Notes: generated by a model not told the origin, from the sequence alone. A stretch of DNA of 64,000 bases from Nocardioides flavus (ex Wang et al. 2016) (GCF_014653115.1 NZ_BNAD01000002.1:310001-374000); one strand, 5' to 3'. Numbered from the stretch's first letter, positions 1 through 8,361 are shown. Numbers and translations are program-made.

Positions 1-92
1 GACGCGTGACACACCCCGTAACCCCGGCCTCGCCTGGCTCGTTCGTCCGAGTGGGAGGAACCACCCGCAGTGAGACAGGACGATCGCGATGA
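1..92 (+). CDS. 3' end of an upstream gene (truncated by window edge)
   Basis: One plus-strand frame is open from base 1 to a TGA at 90-92, giving about 30 codons ending in SETGRSR. The TGA overlaps the ATG of the next gene in an ATGA arrangement, which is how translationally coupled actinobacterial genes are usually joined. DUF5667 proteins commonly follow an ECF sigma factor gene, so this may be the tail of one, but too little is visible to assign a family. It could also be chance open frame. Confidence 0.35.
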   Translation, partial: RVTHPVTPASPGSFVRVGGTTRSETGRSR

Positions 93-1321
93 CACCCGCC
101 TTCTCGGCACGACGGCGTGCCGACGAGTTCGAGGCACTGCTCTCCCGAGACCCCGACGCCCCGCTCACGGGGCGTGACGCCGAGCGGTTCTCTGCCCTCC
201 TCGACGTCGTCGCCGACCTGCGCGCCGTCCCCCAGCCCGTCCCACGTACGGAGTTCGTCTCGTCGCTGCGCGAGCGCCTGATGGAGGAGGCCGACACGGT
301 CCTGGTGCGCCAGCCCCCCGCACCAGAGCGGCTCGCCATGCCGGCGGCCTCCCGCACCCGCCAGCGACGGCTCGGCGCACTGCTCGGCGGGGCCGCCCTC
401 GTGGGCTCCGCCGCGACGATGGCCGTGGCCGCGCAGACAGCCCTGCCGGGTGAGTCGTTGTACGGCGTGAAGCGCGGCATCGAGTCCGCGCAGGTGCGGC
501 TCGCGACCGACGACGCCGCCCGCGGGCGCGCCCTGCTCGCCCAGGCCGGCACCCGGCTCACCGAGGTCGAGGAGCTGGCGGCCGGCGACGCGGGCGAGCA
601 GCTGCTGGCCGACACCCTCGACAGCTTCACCCGCCAGTCCGGCGACGGCGTGCGCACGCTGTTGACCTCGTACGAGTCCACCGGCCGCGAGGACGACGCC
701 CAGGACGCCCGCGACTTCACGACCTCGAGCATGGAGCGGCTCGCGGCCCTCGAGGACCAGCTGCCCGAGAGCGCCCGCGACGAGCTCGTCGCGGCCGGCC
801 GCACGCTCAGCGACCTGGACCTCGAGATCAGCAACACCTGCCGCGCCTGCACCGGCGACCTGACCACGGTGCCCGACTTCCTGCTCGCGAGCGCTCCGAC
901 CGACCTGCTGGCCGGTCTCGACACGGACGACCTCACGCTCGAGGCCGCCCCGATCTCGGGCCAGGACCTCACCGGCATCACGGTGCCCGAGGAGCTCGAC
1001 CCGCAGCAGCCGGTGCCGACGGCGGGCCTGCCCTCGGCCCCGGTCCCGACCCCCACGCCCCCCGGCCCGACCGCGACCGAGTCGACCACGATCCCGCCGA
1101 CGACGCCGGTCGAGGAGGTCACGGAGACGGTCACGGAGACGGTCACCGGCACCACCGGTGGAGTCCTCGGCGGGGTCGACGGCGCGACCGGCGGCGCGGT
1201 CGGCGGGTTGACCACCGACATCGACAACGCGACCGGCGGACTCATCGGCGAGGTGACCGGCAGCATCGACGGAGCAACGGGCGGGACCCTCGGCGAGGGG
1301 ACGGGCGGTCTGCTGCCCTGA
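89..1321 (+). CDS. DUF5667 domain-containing membrane-anchored protein
   Basis: 410 residues. The N-terminal 90 residues are charged and cytoplasmic-like, followed by one hydrophobic segment at about 95-115 (ALLGGAALVGSAATMAVAA) and then the DUF5667 block that begins around ALPGESLYGVKRGIE. The C-terminal third is low complexity: a Pro/Thr-rich stretch (about 310-350) and a Gly-rich tail with repeated ATGG and GGL/GGV units. Such proteins usually lie beside ECF sigma factors and may act as anti-sigma or envelope-sensing partners; that role is inference. The ATG at 89 has AGGA eight bases upstream. Confidence 0.7.
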   Translation: MTPAFSARRRADEFEALLSRDPDAPLTGRDAERFSALLDVVADLRAVPQPVPRTEFVSSLRERLMEEADTVLVRQPPAPERLAMPAASRTRQRRLGALLGGAALVGSAATMAVAAQTALPGESLYGVKRGIESAQVRLATDDAARGRALLAQAGTRLTEVEELAAGDAGEQLLADTLDSFTRQSGDGVRTLLTSYESTGREDDAQDARDFTTSSMERLAALEDQLPESARDELVAAGRTLSDLDLEISNTCRACTGDLTTVPDFLLASAPTDLLAGLDTDDLTLEAAPISGQDLTGITVPEELDPQQPVPTAGLPSAPVPTPTPPGPTATESTTIPPTTPVEEVTETVTETVTGTTGGVLGGVDGATGGAVGGLTTDIDNATGGLIGEVTGSIDGATGGTLGEGTGGLLP

Positions 1322-1331
1322 CCGCTGCGGG

Positions 1332-2513
1332 CTAGCTGAACACCCCGTCTCGCTCACGCAGCAGGTCGAAGAGCGTGTGCTGGATCGTCTCGCGCACCTG
1401 GTCGGTGACGTTGAAGACCAGCATCGGATCCTCCGCCTCGCCCGCGTCGTAGGCATCGGTGCGGATCGGCTCGCCGAACTCGAGGATCCACTTCGACGGC
1501 AGCGGCACCATCCCGAGCGGACCCAGCCACGGGAAGAACGGCGTGATCGGGATGTAGGGCACGCCCAGCAGCCGCGCCAGCGACGGGACGTTGCCGACCA
1601 GCGGGTAGATCTCCTCGGCGCCGACCACCGAGAGCGGGATGATGGGCACCCCGGTGCGCAGCGCCGCCGACACGAACCCGCCGCGTCCGAACCTCTGGAG
1701 CTTGTAGCGCTCGCTGAACGGCTTGCCGATGCCCTTGAACCCCTCGGGCCACACGCCGACGAGCTCGCCGCCGGCGAGCATCCGCTCCGCGTCCTCGATG
1801 CAGGCCAGGGTGGCGCCGCCCTTGCGTGCGAGCGAGCTGACGACCGGCAGCCGGAAGACCAGGTCGGCCCCGAGCGGGCGCAGGAAGCGACCGGCGTGGT
1901 CGTGCACGGTGAGCATGGTCATCAGGCCGTCGAGCGGCACCGTGCCGGAGTGGTTGGACACCACGAGCGCCCCGCCCTCGGCGGGGATGTTCTCCAGGCC
2001 GCGGACCTCCAGGCGGAACCACTTCTCCGCGATCGGGCGCAGCGCGGTCATGAAGAAGCGCTCGGTGAGCTCGCGGTCGAAGCCGTAGTCGTCGACGTCG
2101 TAGTCGCCCTCGAGCCGACGGCGCACGAACGCCATCAGCTCGGCGAGGCGGCGCTCCCAGTCCTCGCCGAAGACCTCGTGCGCGGCCGCCTGCAGGGCGG
2201 AGAGCCACTCCCCGACCGGGATGCCCGTCGTCGGTGCCGCGGCGGCGGGAGGCGGGGTCGTCGCGTCGTCGCCCGCGGGGGGCTCGGCGGCGGGCTGCTG
2301 GGCGCCGGACTGCTCGGGGGCGGGCGCCTCGGGCCGGGACGCCCTCGGGGTCCTGCGCGGTGCGGCCTTCGCCGATGACGACCTCGAGCCGGACGGGGCG
2401 AGGTTGCGGGCGGCCGAGGAGGGGCGGGCGCTGCCGGACCCGCGACCGGGCCGGCCGCCGGTGCCGATCGGGATGACGACGGCGTCCTCGCTGCGGCGGG
2501 CTTCGTCAGGCAC
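1332..2513 (-). CDS. 1-acyl-glycerophosphate acyltransferase (PlsC-like)
   Basis: 393 residues from a GTG at 2513. That start is chosen because AAGGAG lies six bases upstream and it overlaps the epimerase stop by only eight bases; a longer frame from 2562-2564 lacks such a site. The first 110 residues are Ala/Pro/Ser-rich and poorly conserved. The catalytic acyltransferase block contains SNHSGTVPLDG, the NHxG...D motif of the family, followed by an EG-containing substrate motif (VWPEGFKGIGKPF). It would acylate lysophosphatidate or a related glycerophosphate at the membrane. With the preceding epimerase it reproduces the Rv0501-Rv0502 pair. Confidence 0.8.
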   Translation of the reverse strand: MPDEARRSEDAVVIPIGTGGRPGRGSGSARPSSAARNLAPSGSRSSSAKAAPRRTPRASRPEAPAPEQSGAQQPAAEPPAGDDATTPPPAAAAPTTGIPVGEWLSALQAAAHEVFGEDWERRLAELMAFVRRRLEGDYDVDDYGFDRELTERFFMTALRPIAEKWFRLEVRGLENIPAEGGALVVSNHSGTVPLDGLMTMLTVHDHAGRFLRPLGADLVFRLPVVSSLARKGGATLACIEDAERMLAGGELVGVWPEGFKGIGKPFSERYKLQRFGRGGFVSAALRTGVPIIPLSVVGAEEIYPLVGNVPSLARLLGVPYIPITPFFPWLGPLGMVPLPSKWILEFGEPIRTDAYDAGEAEDPMLVFNVTDQVRETIQHTLFDLLRERDGVFS

Positions 2514-3519
2514 GACCGGCTCCTTGGCTCTCGTGGTCCGGGTGGGGAGCCGCGTGGCGGGCACCGGGGGCGGAGGGGAACTCGCGGCAGAAGTCGGCGA
2601 AGGCCTCGGCGGTGGTGAACCTCGGCTCGAAGCCGAGCTCGGTGCGCATCCGGGTGGTGTCCACGCCTCGACCGTAGGTCAGGAACCCCAGCTGCTCGGG
2701 CGAGAAGTCGGAGATGCGGGCCTGTCGCATGGTCGCGCCCAGGCGGCCGACGGCGAAGCTCGGCAGCGCGACGGAGGGCCGGCCGAGGCGTCGTACGGCC
2801 TGGCTCAGCGTCATCAGCCCGTCGCCTGCGACGTTGAAGGTGCCGGGGATGCCGGTGACCGCGGCGTGCCGCAGCACGCGCAGCAGGTCGTCCTCGTGGA
2901 GGAACTGCAGGCGCGGGTCGAAGCCGAGGACCCGGGGCACCACGGGCAGGCGGAAGTAGTTGGTGAGGGGGCTCGAGACGTGCGGGCCGACGACGTTGGC
3001 CGCCCGGACCATCGTCACGTCGACGTCGGGGCGGCGGCGCGCGAACCCGCGGACGTAGCCCTCGATCTCGAAGACGTCCTTGCCGTAGCCCGAGGAGGGC
3101 AGGCGCTTGGGCCCCATGTCCTCGGTGAACATCGCGGGGTCACGAGGACTGGAGCCGTAGACGGTGGTGGTGGACTTGACCACCAGGCGCTCGACGGTCG
3201 TCGACCTCTGGCACGCAGCGAGCAGCTGCATGGAGCCGATGACGTTGAGCTCCTTCATCGTCCCGCGGCCGCCGGCGGAGCCCGGCGTCGCGATCAGGCT
3301 CATGTGGACGACGGTGTCGACGTCCTCCTTGGCGATGACCTTGGCGATGACGGGGTTGCGGATGTCGGCGCGGACGAACGAGACGTCCCCGATGTCACCC
3401 CGTGGCGGGACGACGTCGACCCCGATGACTCGATCGATGGACGGGTCGCCGGCCGCGGCGCGCGCGAAGCGTCGCCCGATGTCCCGGGAGATCCCGGTGA
3501 CCAGCACGACCCGCCCCAT
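2506..3519 (-). CDS. NAD-dependent epimerase/dehydratase (extended SDR)
   Basis: 337 residues. The N-terminus carries a Rossmann dinucleotide-binding site (VLVTGISRDIGRRFA), an acidic residue after strand 2 (VIGVDVV), and an extended-SDR active site with STTTVYGSS and SSGYGKD, placing the catalytic Tyr and Lys about four residues apart. It is related to mycobacterial GalE2 (Rv0501) but its sugar substrate cannot be read from sequence. It begins 12 bases after bS22 and overlaps the acyltransferase start by eight bases, so translation of the two is probably coupled. Confidence 0.8.
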   Translation of the reverse strand: MGRVVLVTGISRDIGRRFARAAAGDPSIDRVIGVDVVPPRGDIGDVSFVRADIRNPVIAKVIAKEDVDTVVHMSLIATPGSAGGRGTMKELNVIGSMQLLAACQRSTTVERLVVKSTTTVYGSSPRDPAMFTEDMGPKRLPSSGYGKDVFEIEGYVRGFARRRPDVDVTMVRAANVVGPHVSSPLTNYFRLPVVPRVLGFDPRLQFLHEDDLLRVLRHAAVTGIPGTFNVAGDGLMTLSQAVRRLGRPSVALPSFAVGRLGATMRQARISDFSPEQLGFLTYGRGVDTTRMRTELGFEPRFTTAEAFADFCREFPSAPGARHAAPHPDHESQGAGRA

Positions 3520-3531
3520 GGTCGAGGGGTG

Positions 3532-3633
3532 TTACTTGCCGAGCTTGCGGCGCTGGACGCGCGTCTTCTTGAGAAGCTTGCGGTGCTTCTTCTTGGCCAT
3601 GCGCTTGCGCCGCTTCTTGATGACAGAACCCAC
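3532..3633 (-). CDS. 30S ribosomal protein bS22 (AURKAIP1/COX24 domain), 33 aa
   Basis: A 33-codon gene starting GTG at 3633 and ending TAA. The product begins [19 protein letters not shown] and is more than half Lys/Arg, with the [13 protein letters not shown] end typical of the actinobacterial protein seen on mycobacterial small subunits (Rv0500B). A purine-rich AAGGAAAGG lies about ten bases upstream, and a TAGGGT -10-like box at 3683-3688 gives a short leader. Position between the HTH gene and the epimerase is the same as in M. tuberculosis. It is easily missed because of its length. Confidence 0.9.
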   Translation of the reverse strand: MGSVIKKRRKRMAKKKHRKLLKKTRVQRRKLGK

Positions 3634-3682
3634 GTGGATCAGACCTTTCCTTGCGACCGGCGTTCGTCGGTCGGACCCGCAC

Positions 3683-3688
3683 ACCCTA
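3683..3688 (-). promoter_or_regulatory. -10-like box for bS22
   Basis: TAGGGT on the minus strand (ACCCTA on the plus strand), about 50 bases before the bS22 GTG, inside the 96-base gap after the HTH gene. It suggests that bS22 has its own transcript besides read-through. Confidence 0.45.
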
Positions 3689-3729
3689 CTTGCCTGGTGC
3701 GCGGACGGAGGAATCGCGTCCCGCGGGGG

Positions 3730-3936
3730 TCAGCCGGCGTTGTAGAAGCTCTTGCGGAGGTACTCGTTCACGTCGTCCTCGGTGACCCGGAACGAGCGAC
3801 CGACGCGCACCGCGGGCAGCTCGCCGCCGTGGACGAGACGGTAGACCGTCATCTTCGAGACGCGCATCTTCGCCGCGACCTCGGCAATGGTCAGGAACTG
3901 CGCCTCGGACATGTCGCCAGGGGTGTTCTCAGCCAT
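3730..3936 (-). CDS. Small helix-turn-helix DNA-binding protein (excisionase/MerR-type fold)
   Basis: 68 residues from ATG 3936; a GTG three codons earlier has its Shine-Dalgarno too close. The protein is essentially one winged-helix domain: LTIAEVAAKMRVSKMTVYRLV is the helix-turn-helix and VRVGRSFRVTEDDVNEYL the wing and last helix, as in the BldC/excisionase group. In M. tuberculosis the corresponding gene (Rv0500A) also precedes bS22. It may regulate its own operon. No phage or integrase gene is nearby, so an excisionase role is unlikely. Confidence 0.85.
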   Translation of the reverse strand: MAENTPGDMSEAQFLTIAEVAAKMRVSKMTVYRLVHGGELPAVRVGRSFRVTEDDVNEYLRKSFYNAG

Positions 3937-4010
3937 GGTGTCCACCGATCCTTCTGCGCGGCGACGGCGCCGGCTTCCGCGCCGGCGTCACAGGCGTGCC
4001 GCTTCCGCTG

Positions 4011-4032
4011 AGAATAGGGCTCGCGTGACGCG
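4011..4032 (-). promoter_or_regulatory. Promoter region and palindrome upstream of the HTH operon
   Basis: On the minus strand TATTCT (plus AGAATA, 4011-4016) fits a -10 box about 70 bases before ATG 3936. Just upstream is the perfect palindrome CGCGTGACGCG (4022-4032), placed where a regulator could block the polymerase. The rest of the 3946-4086 gap shows nothing recognisable. Confidence 0.4.
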
Positions 4033-4086
4033 TGGGGAAGAGGAATGCCAGAGAAACTTGTGGGACTGGCGGCGTGTCGGCTTGCC

Positions 4087-5268
4087 TCAGGGCAGCGGGT
4101 CGAGGCCGTGCAGCGGGAAGACCTCGGTCCGGGTGGCGTTGATCGCGCGGTCCAGCCACGTCTCGGGGTCGTAGCCCGCGGACCAGTCGCGGTAGGCCGG
4201 AGTGCGGCCGTCGGTCATCCGGTGCGGGGCGGTCGCGCCGACGACGTCGGTGACGTACGCCCGCCAGCGCGGCGGCGTCGGCAGGGCGGGGTCGAGCGGA
4301 CGGCCCGCGGCGATGGCGAGCAGGTGCGCCCAGGCACGCGGCACGACGTCGACGATCGAGTAGCCGCCGCCGCCGGTGACGACCCAGCGTCCGCCCGCGA
4401 CCTCGTGGGCGAGCTCGTGCAGCGCGAGGTAGGCCGCGCGCTGGCCGTCGATGCTCAGCATCATGTGCGCGAGCGGGTCGTTCATGTGGGAGTCGCAGCC
4501 GTGCTGGGTCACCAGCACCTCGGGGGCGAACTCGCGCAGCACCGGCGGCACGACCGCGTGGAAGGCGCGCAGCCAGCCGGCGTCGGAAGTGCCGGGCGGC
4601 AGTGCGACGTTGACCGCGGTGCCCTCGGCGCCCGGGCCGCCGGTGTCGGAGGGGAAGCCGGTGCCGGGGAACAGCATCTGCCCGGTCTCGTGCAGCGACA
4701 CCGTCAGGACGCGGGGGTCGTCCCAGAAGATCTTCTCCACGCCGTCGCCGTGGTGGACGTCGATGTCGACGTAGGCCACCCGTTCGGCGCCGTCGGCGAG
4801 CAGCTGCTTGATCCCGACCGCGACGTCGTTGTAGATGCAGAACCCGCTGGCCTTCTCGGGCATCGCGTGGTGCAGGCCACCGGCGATGTTGACCGAGTGG
4901 AGCGACTCCCCGCTCCAGACCTGACGGAACGCCTCCAGGGTCGCGCCGACCACGTGGGCGCTGGCCAGGTGCATGTCGGCGAAGACCGGGTCGTCCTCCG
5001 TGCCGAGACCGCGGGAGGCGTCCTCGAAGCCCGGCGTCGCCCCGGCACGGGTGACGGCGTCGATGAGTCCCCGGTCGTGCACGGTGGCGATCTGCTCGTC
5101 GGTGGCGACCGGCGCGTCGACGCGCTTGACCAGCTCGAGGACGCCGAGCTCCTCGGCCAGCCGCATCGTCAGGTCGACACGGACCGGCGACATCGGGTGG
5201 GTGGGCCCGAAGTTGTACTCCGTCAGCGTCTGGTCGAACACGACTGACGTGGGCCCGACGCACTCCAT
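4087..5268 (-). CDS. Class I histone deacetylase-like protein (AcuC family)
   Basis: 393 residues from ATG 5268, preceded at seven bases by TAACGT. The zinc-hydrolase core is intact: GGLHHAMPEKASGF carries the paired histidines, YVDIDVHHGDGV the metal-binding Asp and His, QHGCDSHMNDPL the second metal Asp, and TGGGGYS the catalytic Tyr. AcuC in Bacillus removes acetyl groups from acetyl-CoA synthetase; in actinobacteria the target is often unknown. No acs or acetyltransferase gene is adjacent, so the substrate stays open. It runs alone, convergent with nothing and co-directional with its neighbours. Confidence 0.85.
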   Translation of the reverse strand: MECVGPTSVVFDQTLTEYNFGPTHPMSPVRVDLTMRLAEELGVLELVKRVDAPVATDEQIATVHDRGLIDAVTRAGATPGFEDASRGLGTEDDPVFADMHLASAHVVGATLEAFRQVWSGESLHSVNIAGGLHHAMPEKASGFCIYNDVAVGIKQLLADGAERVAYVDIDVHHGDGVEKIFWDDPRVLTVSLHETGQMLFPGTGFPSDTGGPGAEGTAVNVALPPGTSDAGWLRAFHAVVPPVLREFAPEVLVTQHGCDSHMNDPLAHMMLSIDGQRAAYLALHELAHEVAGGRWVVTGGGGYSIVDVVPRAWAHLLAIAAGRPLDPALPTPPRWRAYVTDVVGATAPHRMTDGRTPAYRDWSAGYDPETWLDRAINATRTEVFPLHGLDPLP

Positions 5269-5275
5269 GTGGCGG

Positions 5276-5281
5276 ACGTTA
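5276..5281 (-). promoter_or_regulatory. Leaderless -10 box of the deacetylase gene
   Basis: TAACGT (minus strand) ends seven bases before ATG 5268, and no purine-rich ribosome site is present, which indicates a leaderless mRNA. Confidence 0.5.
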
Positions 5282-5334
5282 CTCCAGACGGCGGGCGGCG
5301 GGCCTCCCGGTCCACCGGTACGCGGCACCCACGA

Positions 5335-6486
5335 TCAGGCAGGCGGCGTCCACCACCAGGCCTCGGGAGCGGCCGGGGACTCGAAGCCGGCCTCCTGGTC
5401 CACCCCGCCGAGGACGAAGAGCCGCTGGTCCGCCCAGGTCGCGGCGAGGTTGTGGTCGAGCCCGGAGTCGGGACGGTCGAGGGCGACCCAGGCGCCCGTA
5501 CGGGTGTCGAGGAGGTGTCCGAGGCTGACGATCCGGCTCCCGGCCGCCGCCGAGACCCGCCATCCGGTGTACGACAGGTCTGCCCGCGGCACGTCCAGCG
5601 GCTGCCAGTCCCCCGTCCGCGGGTCGAGGGTGCCGGCGAACGGGTAGGCGCGGTCCCACGCGTTGACCTCGCCACCGTCGACCTCACCCGGCTCGACCCC
5701 CACCAGCCGTCTCCCGTCCCAGTGGCCGAGCCAGCCGACCTGGCCGGTGACGAACCGTCGCCAGCCCCCCGCGCCGTCCGGGACGTCCACCTGGGTGAGC
5801 GTCGGCTCGTCGGGCGCCGCTTCGCCGTAGCGGACCCCGGCCAGCACGGGGCCGGCCGGCGTGACGAACAGCTGGGTGTCCTGCAGCGGGCGCTGCGGTG
5901 CGTACGACGCCTCGAGCCGCACCGCGTCGGCGACCGGGTCCCAGCTGAGGATGCGGCTGCCCGAGCGCGCCCAGAGCCGGTCCCCGCTGGCGACGAGCCG
6001 CCCCTCGAAACCCGGCGGTGGGCTCAGCGTCGACCACGCGTCGCCGACCACGTCGTAGCCGCGCCACGACGTGTCCCTGGTCCCCCGCACGACCAGCAGG
6101 TCGCCCACCACCACGGAGTCGTGGCCGCCGCCCCAGCTGTTCCAGACCCCGACGGGCGCCGGGGCGACCTGGCGCCAGGTGCCGGTCGCCGGGTCGAGGG
6201 CGACGCCGTCGGAGGCGAGCTCCGTGGGGGTGGTGCAATCGGCGTACGGCGGACAGATCGAGCCGGTGTTGCCTCCGACGACCAGCACCTCGGACCCGGT
6301 CCAGGCGAGGACGGGGTCGGTGCGCGGCGAGAGGGGGATGTCGGGCACACGCGCCCAGGTCGCGCCCTGCCCTGCGACCCTCTCCACGCTTCGCCCCGGA
6401 CCGCCGGGCGTCGCCGCGGGACCGCAGGCGGACAGGCAGACGGCGAGCGCGACGGCCGCGAGGCGGCGTACGGGGTGCGGCGTCAT
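5335..6486 (-). CDS. Kelch/galactose-oxidase-like lipoprotein
   Basis: 383 residues. The N-terminus is a lipoprotein signal: RR, a short hydrophobic stretch and the lipobox LSAC at about residues 18-21, so the mature protein should be tethered outside the membrane. The remainder contains repeated blades of the kelch/beta-propeller type (SEVLVVGGNTG, DLLVVRGTRD, DRLWARSGSRILSWDP, QRLFVLGGVDQE). Binding partner and enzymatic activity, if any, are not apparent. The ATG at 6486 is preceded by GAGGGG at short spacing. Confidence 0.65.
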   Translation of the reverse strand: MTPHPVRRLAAVALAVCLSACGPAATPGGPGRSVERVAGQGATWARVPDIPLSPRTDPVLAWTGSEVLVVGGNTGSICPPYADCTTPTELASDGVALDPATGTWRQVAPAPVGVWNSWGGGHDSVVVGDLLVVRGTRDTSWRGYDVVGDAWSTLSPPPGFEGRLVASGDRLWARSGSRILSWDPVADAVRLEASYAPQRPLQDTQLFVTPAGPVLAGVRYGEAAPDEPTLTQVDVPDGAGGWRRFVTGQVGWLGHWDGRRLVGVEPGEVDGGEVNAWDRAYPFAGTLDPRTGDWQPLDVPRADLSYTGWRVSAAAGSRIVSLGHLLDTRTGAWVALDRPDSGLDHNLAATWADQRLFVLGGVDQEAGFESPAAPEAWWWTPPA

Positions 6487-6511
6487 GCCCCTCGGACGGC
6501 GCGGGTGCCGG

Positions 6512-7312
6512 TCAGGATCCCTCGGCGAGCTCCCGGGAGCGGTTGCGGGCGGCCTCCATCGCGGCGAGGAACGCCGCGCGGACCCGGTGGATCTCGAGCT
6601 CGCGGAGGGCGGAGGCCGTCGTGCCGTTGGGCGAGGTGACCTGCTCGCGCAGCACCACCGGGTGGGTGCCGGTCTCGCGCAGCATGGCCGCCGAGCCGAC
6701 GAGGGTCTGGACGACCAGCTCGGTCGAGGTGGCGCGCGGGAGGCCGAGGTGGACGCCCGCCTCGATCATCGACTCGACGACGAAGAAGATGTAGGCCGGG
6801 CCCGAGCCGGAGATCGCCGTGACGGCGTCCATCTGCTTCTCGGGGATGCGCAGCACCTTGCCGGTGGAGGCCATCAGCGACTCGACCTCGGCGAGGTGGG
6901 CCTCGTCGCAGTGGGAGCCGGGCGAGATCGCGGCCATGCCCTCGTCGACCAGGGCGGGCGTGTTGGGCATGACCCGCACCACCGCGACGCCGTCGGGCAC
7001 CCGGGACTCGATGAAGTCGGTCGTGATGCCGGCGGCCAGCGACACGACGAGCTGCCCGGCCCGCAGCTGGGGGGCGATCTCGTCGAGGACGTCGCCCATG
7101 TCCTGCGGCTTGACGACGAGTGCCACGGTGTCGGCCTTCGCGGCCGCCTCACGGTTGGAGACCACGGCGACGCCATAACGCTCCTCGAGCTCGCGGGCGC
7201 GCTCGGGACGCTTCTCGCCGACCATCAGCTGGTCGACCCGACGGCCCGCGCGCACGAGGCCGGACAGCAGGGTCTCGCCCATCACGCCGGCACCGATGAT
7301 GGCTGTACTCAT
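6512..7312 (-). CDS. proC: Pyrroline-5-carboxylate reductase
   Basis: 266 residues, normal family length. It reduces pyrroline-5-carboxylate to proline with NAD(P)H. The Rossmann site AIIGAGVMGETLLSGL opens the protein; MPNTPALVDEG and the C-terminal SGSGPAYIFFVVE plus VTSPNGTTASALREL segments are signatures of the catalytic domain. It lies 31 bases beyond the proline dehydrogenase stop, with its own -10 box. In M. tuberculosis proC (Rv0500) holds the same place before the HTH and bS22 genes. Confidence 0.95.
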   Translation of the reverse strand: MSTAIIGAGVMGETLLSGLVRAGRRVDQLMVGEKRPERARELEERYGVAVVSNREAAAKADTVALVVKPQDMGDVLDEIAPQLRAGQLVVSLAAGITTDFIESRVPDGVAVVRVMPNTPALVDEGMAAISPGSHCDEAHLAEVESLMASTGKVLRIPEKQMDAVTAISGSGPAYIFFVVESMIEAGVHLGLPRATSTELVVQTLVGSAAMLRETGTHPVVLREQVTSPNGTTASALRELEIHRVRAAFLAAMEAARNRSRELAEGS

Positions 7313-7318
7313 GGCGCC

Positions 7319-7324
7319 AACCTA
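7319..7324 (-). promoter_or_regulatory. Leaderless -10 box of proC
   Basis: TAGGTT on the minus strand, six bases before ATG 7312, with no Shine-Dalgarno sequence between. Confidence 0.5.
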
Positions 7325-7343
7325 CTGCGCGGCGGGGCCGGAC

Positions 7344-8279
7344 CTAGCTCTTCGAGACCAGGGAGCGGACGAAGAAGGCGAGGTTCTGCGGCTTCTCGGC
7401 CAGGCGGCGCATCAGGTAGCCGTACCACTCGGTGCCGTAGGGGATGTAGACCCGCACGGTCTCGCCGGCGGCGGCGAGGCGCTTCTGCTCCTCGGGCCGG
7501 ATGCCGTAGAGCATCTGGAACTCGTAGGTGCCGGGCTGGCGGCCGTAGCGGCTCGCGAGGGACGAGGCGATCTGGACCATCCGCGGGTCGTGCGTGGCGA
7601 TCATCGGGTAGCCCTGGCCGCCGAGCAGCACCTTGAGGCAGCGCACGTAGGACTTGTCGACGTCGATCCGGTCCTGGAAGGCGACGTCCTCGGGCTCCAT
7701 GTAGGCGCCCTTGCACAGGCGCACCCGCGAGCCCTCGTAGGCCAGCGCCCGACAGTCGGCCTCGGTGCGGTGCAGCATCGCCTGGAGCACCGCGCCGGTC
7801 TCGGGGAAGTCCTTGCGGAGCTCGCGCAGGATCGCCAGCGTCGAGTCGGTGGTGGTGTGGTCCTCCATGTCGAGGGTGACCGTGGTGCCGGCGTTGCGGG
7901 CGGCACGGCAGATGTCGCGCGCGTTCTCGAGCGCGATCTTGTGGCCGTTGTCGGGGAGTGACTGGCCGATCGCGCTGAGCTTGACCGACACCTCCGCGTG
8001 GGGGGCGAGACCCTGGGCCGTGAGGTCGGCGAGCAGCTCCTTGTAGGCCACGACGGTCGCCTCGGCCTGGGCGGCGTCGGTGGTGTCCTCGCCGAGGTAG
8101 TCGAGGGTCACCCGCAGGCCGTCGTCGACGAGGACCTGCGTCGCCGAGACGGCCGACCCGGTGGTCTCGCCGGGGACGTAGCTCGTCACGATGCCGCTGG
8201 AGACGGGCATCGTCGAGACGAGCCGCTTGACCCCCTGGCTGCGGGCGAGGAGCAGGATCGGCTGGCGGAGCAACGACAT
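7344..8279 (-). CDS. Proline dehydrogenase (monofunctional)
   Basis: 311 residues, the size of monofunctional PRODH enzymes such as PruB/Rv1188. It oxidises proline to pyrroline-5-carboxylate using FAD and passes electrons to quinones. Typical TIM-barrel motifs are VSVKLSAIGQ, TVTLDMEDHT, SRVRLCKGAYMEPEDV and the C-terminal YIPYGTEWYGYLMRRLAEKP that binds substrate and flavin. The pyrroline-5-carboxylate dehydrogenase partner is not in the window. A TAGCCT box lies six bases before ATG 8279. Confidence 0.93.
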   Translation of the reverse strand: MSLLRQPILLLARSQGVKRLVSTMPVSSGIVTSYVPGETTGSAVSATQVLVDDGLRVTLDYLGEDTTDAAQAEATVVAYKELLADLTAQGLAPHAEVSVKLSAIGQSLPDNGHKIALENARDICRAARNAGTTVTLDMEDHTTTDSTLAILRELRKDFPETGAVLQAMLHRTEADCRALAYEGSRVRLCKGAYMEPEDVAFQDRIDVDKSYVRCLKVLLGGQGYPMIATHDPRMVQIASSLASRYGRQPGTYEFQMLYGIRPEEQKRLAAAGETVRVYIPYGTEWYGYLMRRLAEKPQNLAFFVRSLVSKS

Positions 8280-8285
8280 GCGTGC

Positions 8286-8291
8286 AGGCTA
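8286..8291 (-). promoter_or_regulatory. Leaderless -10 box of proline dehydrogenase
   Basis: TAGCCT (minus) six bases before ATG 8279. Confidence 0.5.
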
Positions 8292-8348
8292 CGCCGATCC
8301 CCGCCGAACCTTCACACCTCCTCCACCCGTTCCGACGGGGTGCGGGCC

Positions 8349-8354
8349 TAGCGT
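8349..8354 (+). promoter_or_regulatory. Leaderless -10 box of the 8362 gene
   Basis: TAGCGT followed seven bases later by ATG 8362; no ribosome site in between. Confidence 0.5.
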
Positions 8355-8361
8355 CGGTGCC

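Noticed and set aside
1377..2378. Long plus-strand open frame opposite the acyltransferase
   Set aside because: It is rich in Arg, Gly, Asp and His with no domain, and mirrors the codon positions of the real gene; an artefact of high GC.
3730..3936. Excisionase gene suggesting an integrated element
   Set aside because: No integrase, attachment site or phage gene lies nearby, and the gene sits in a chromosomal operon conserved with mycobacteria.
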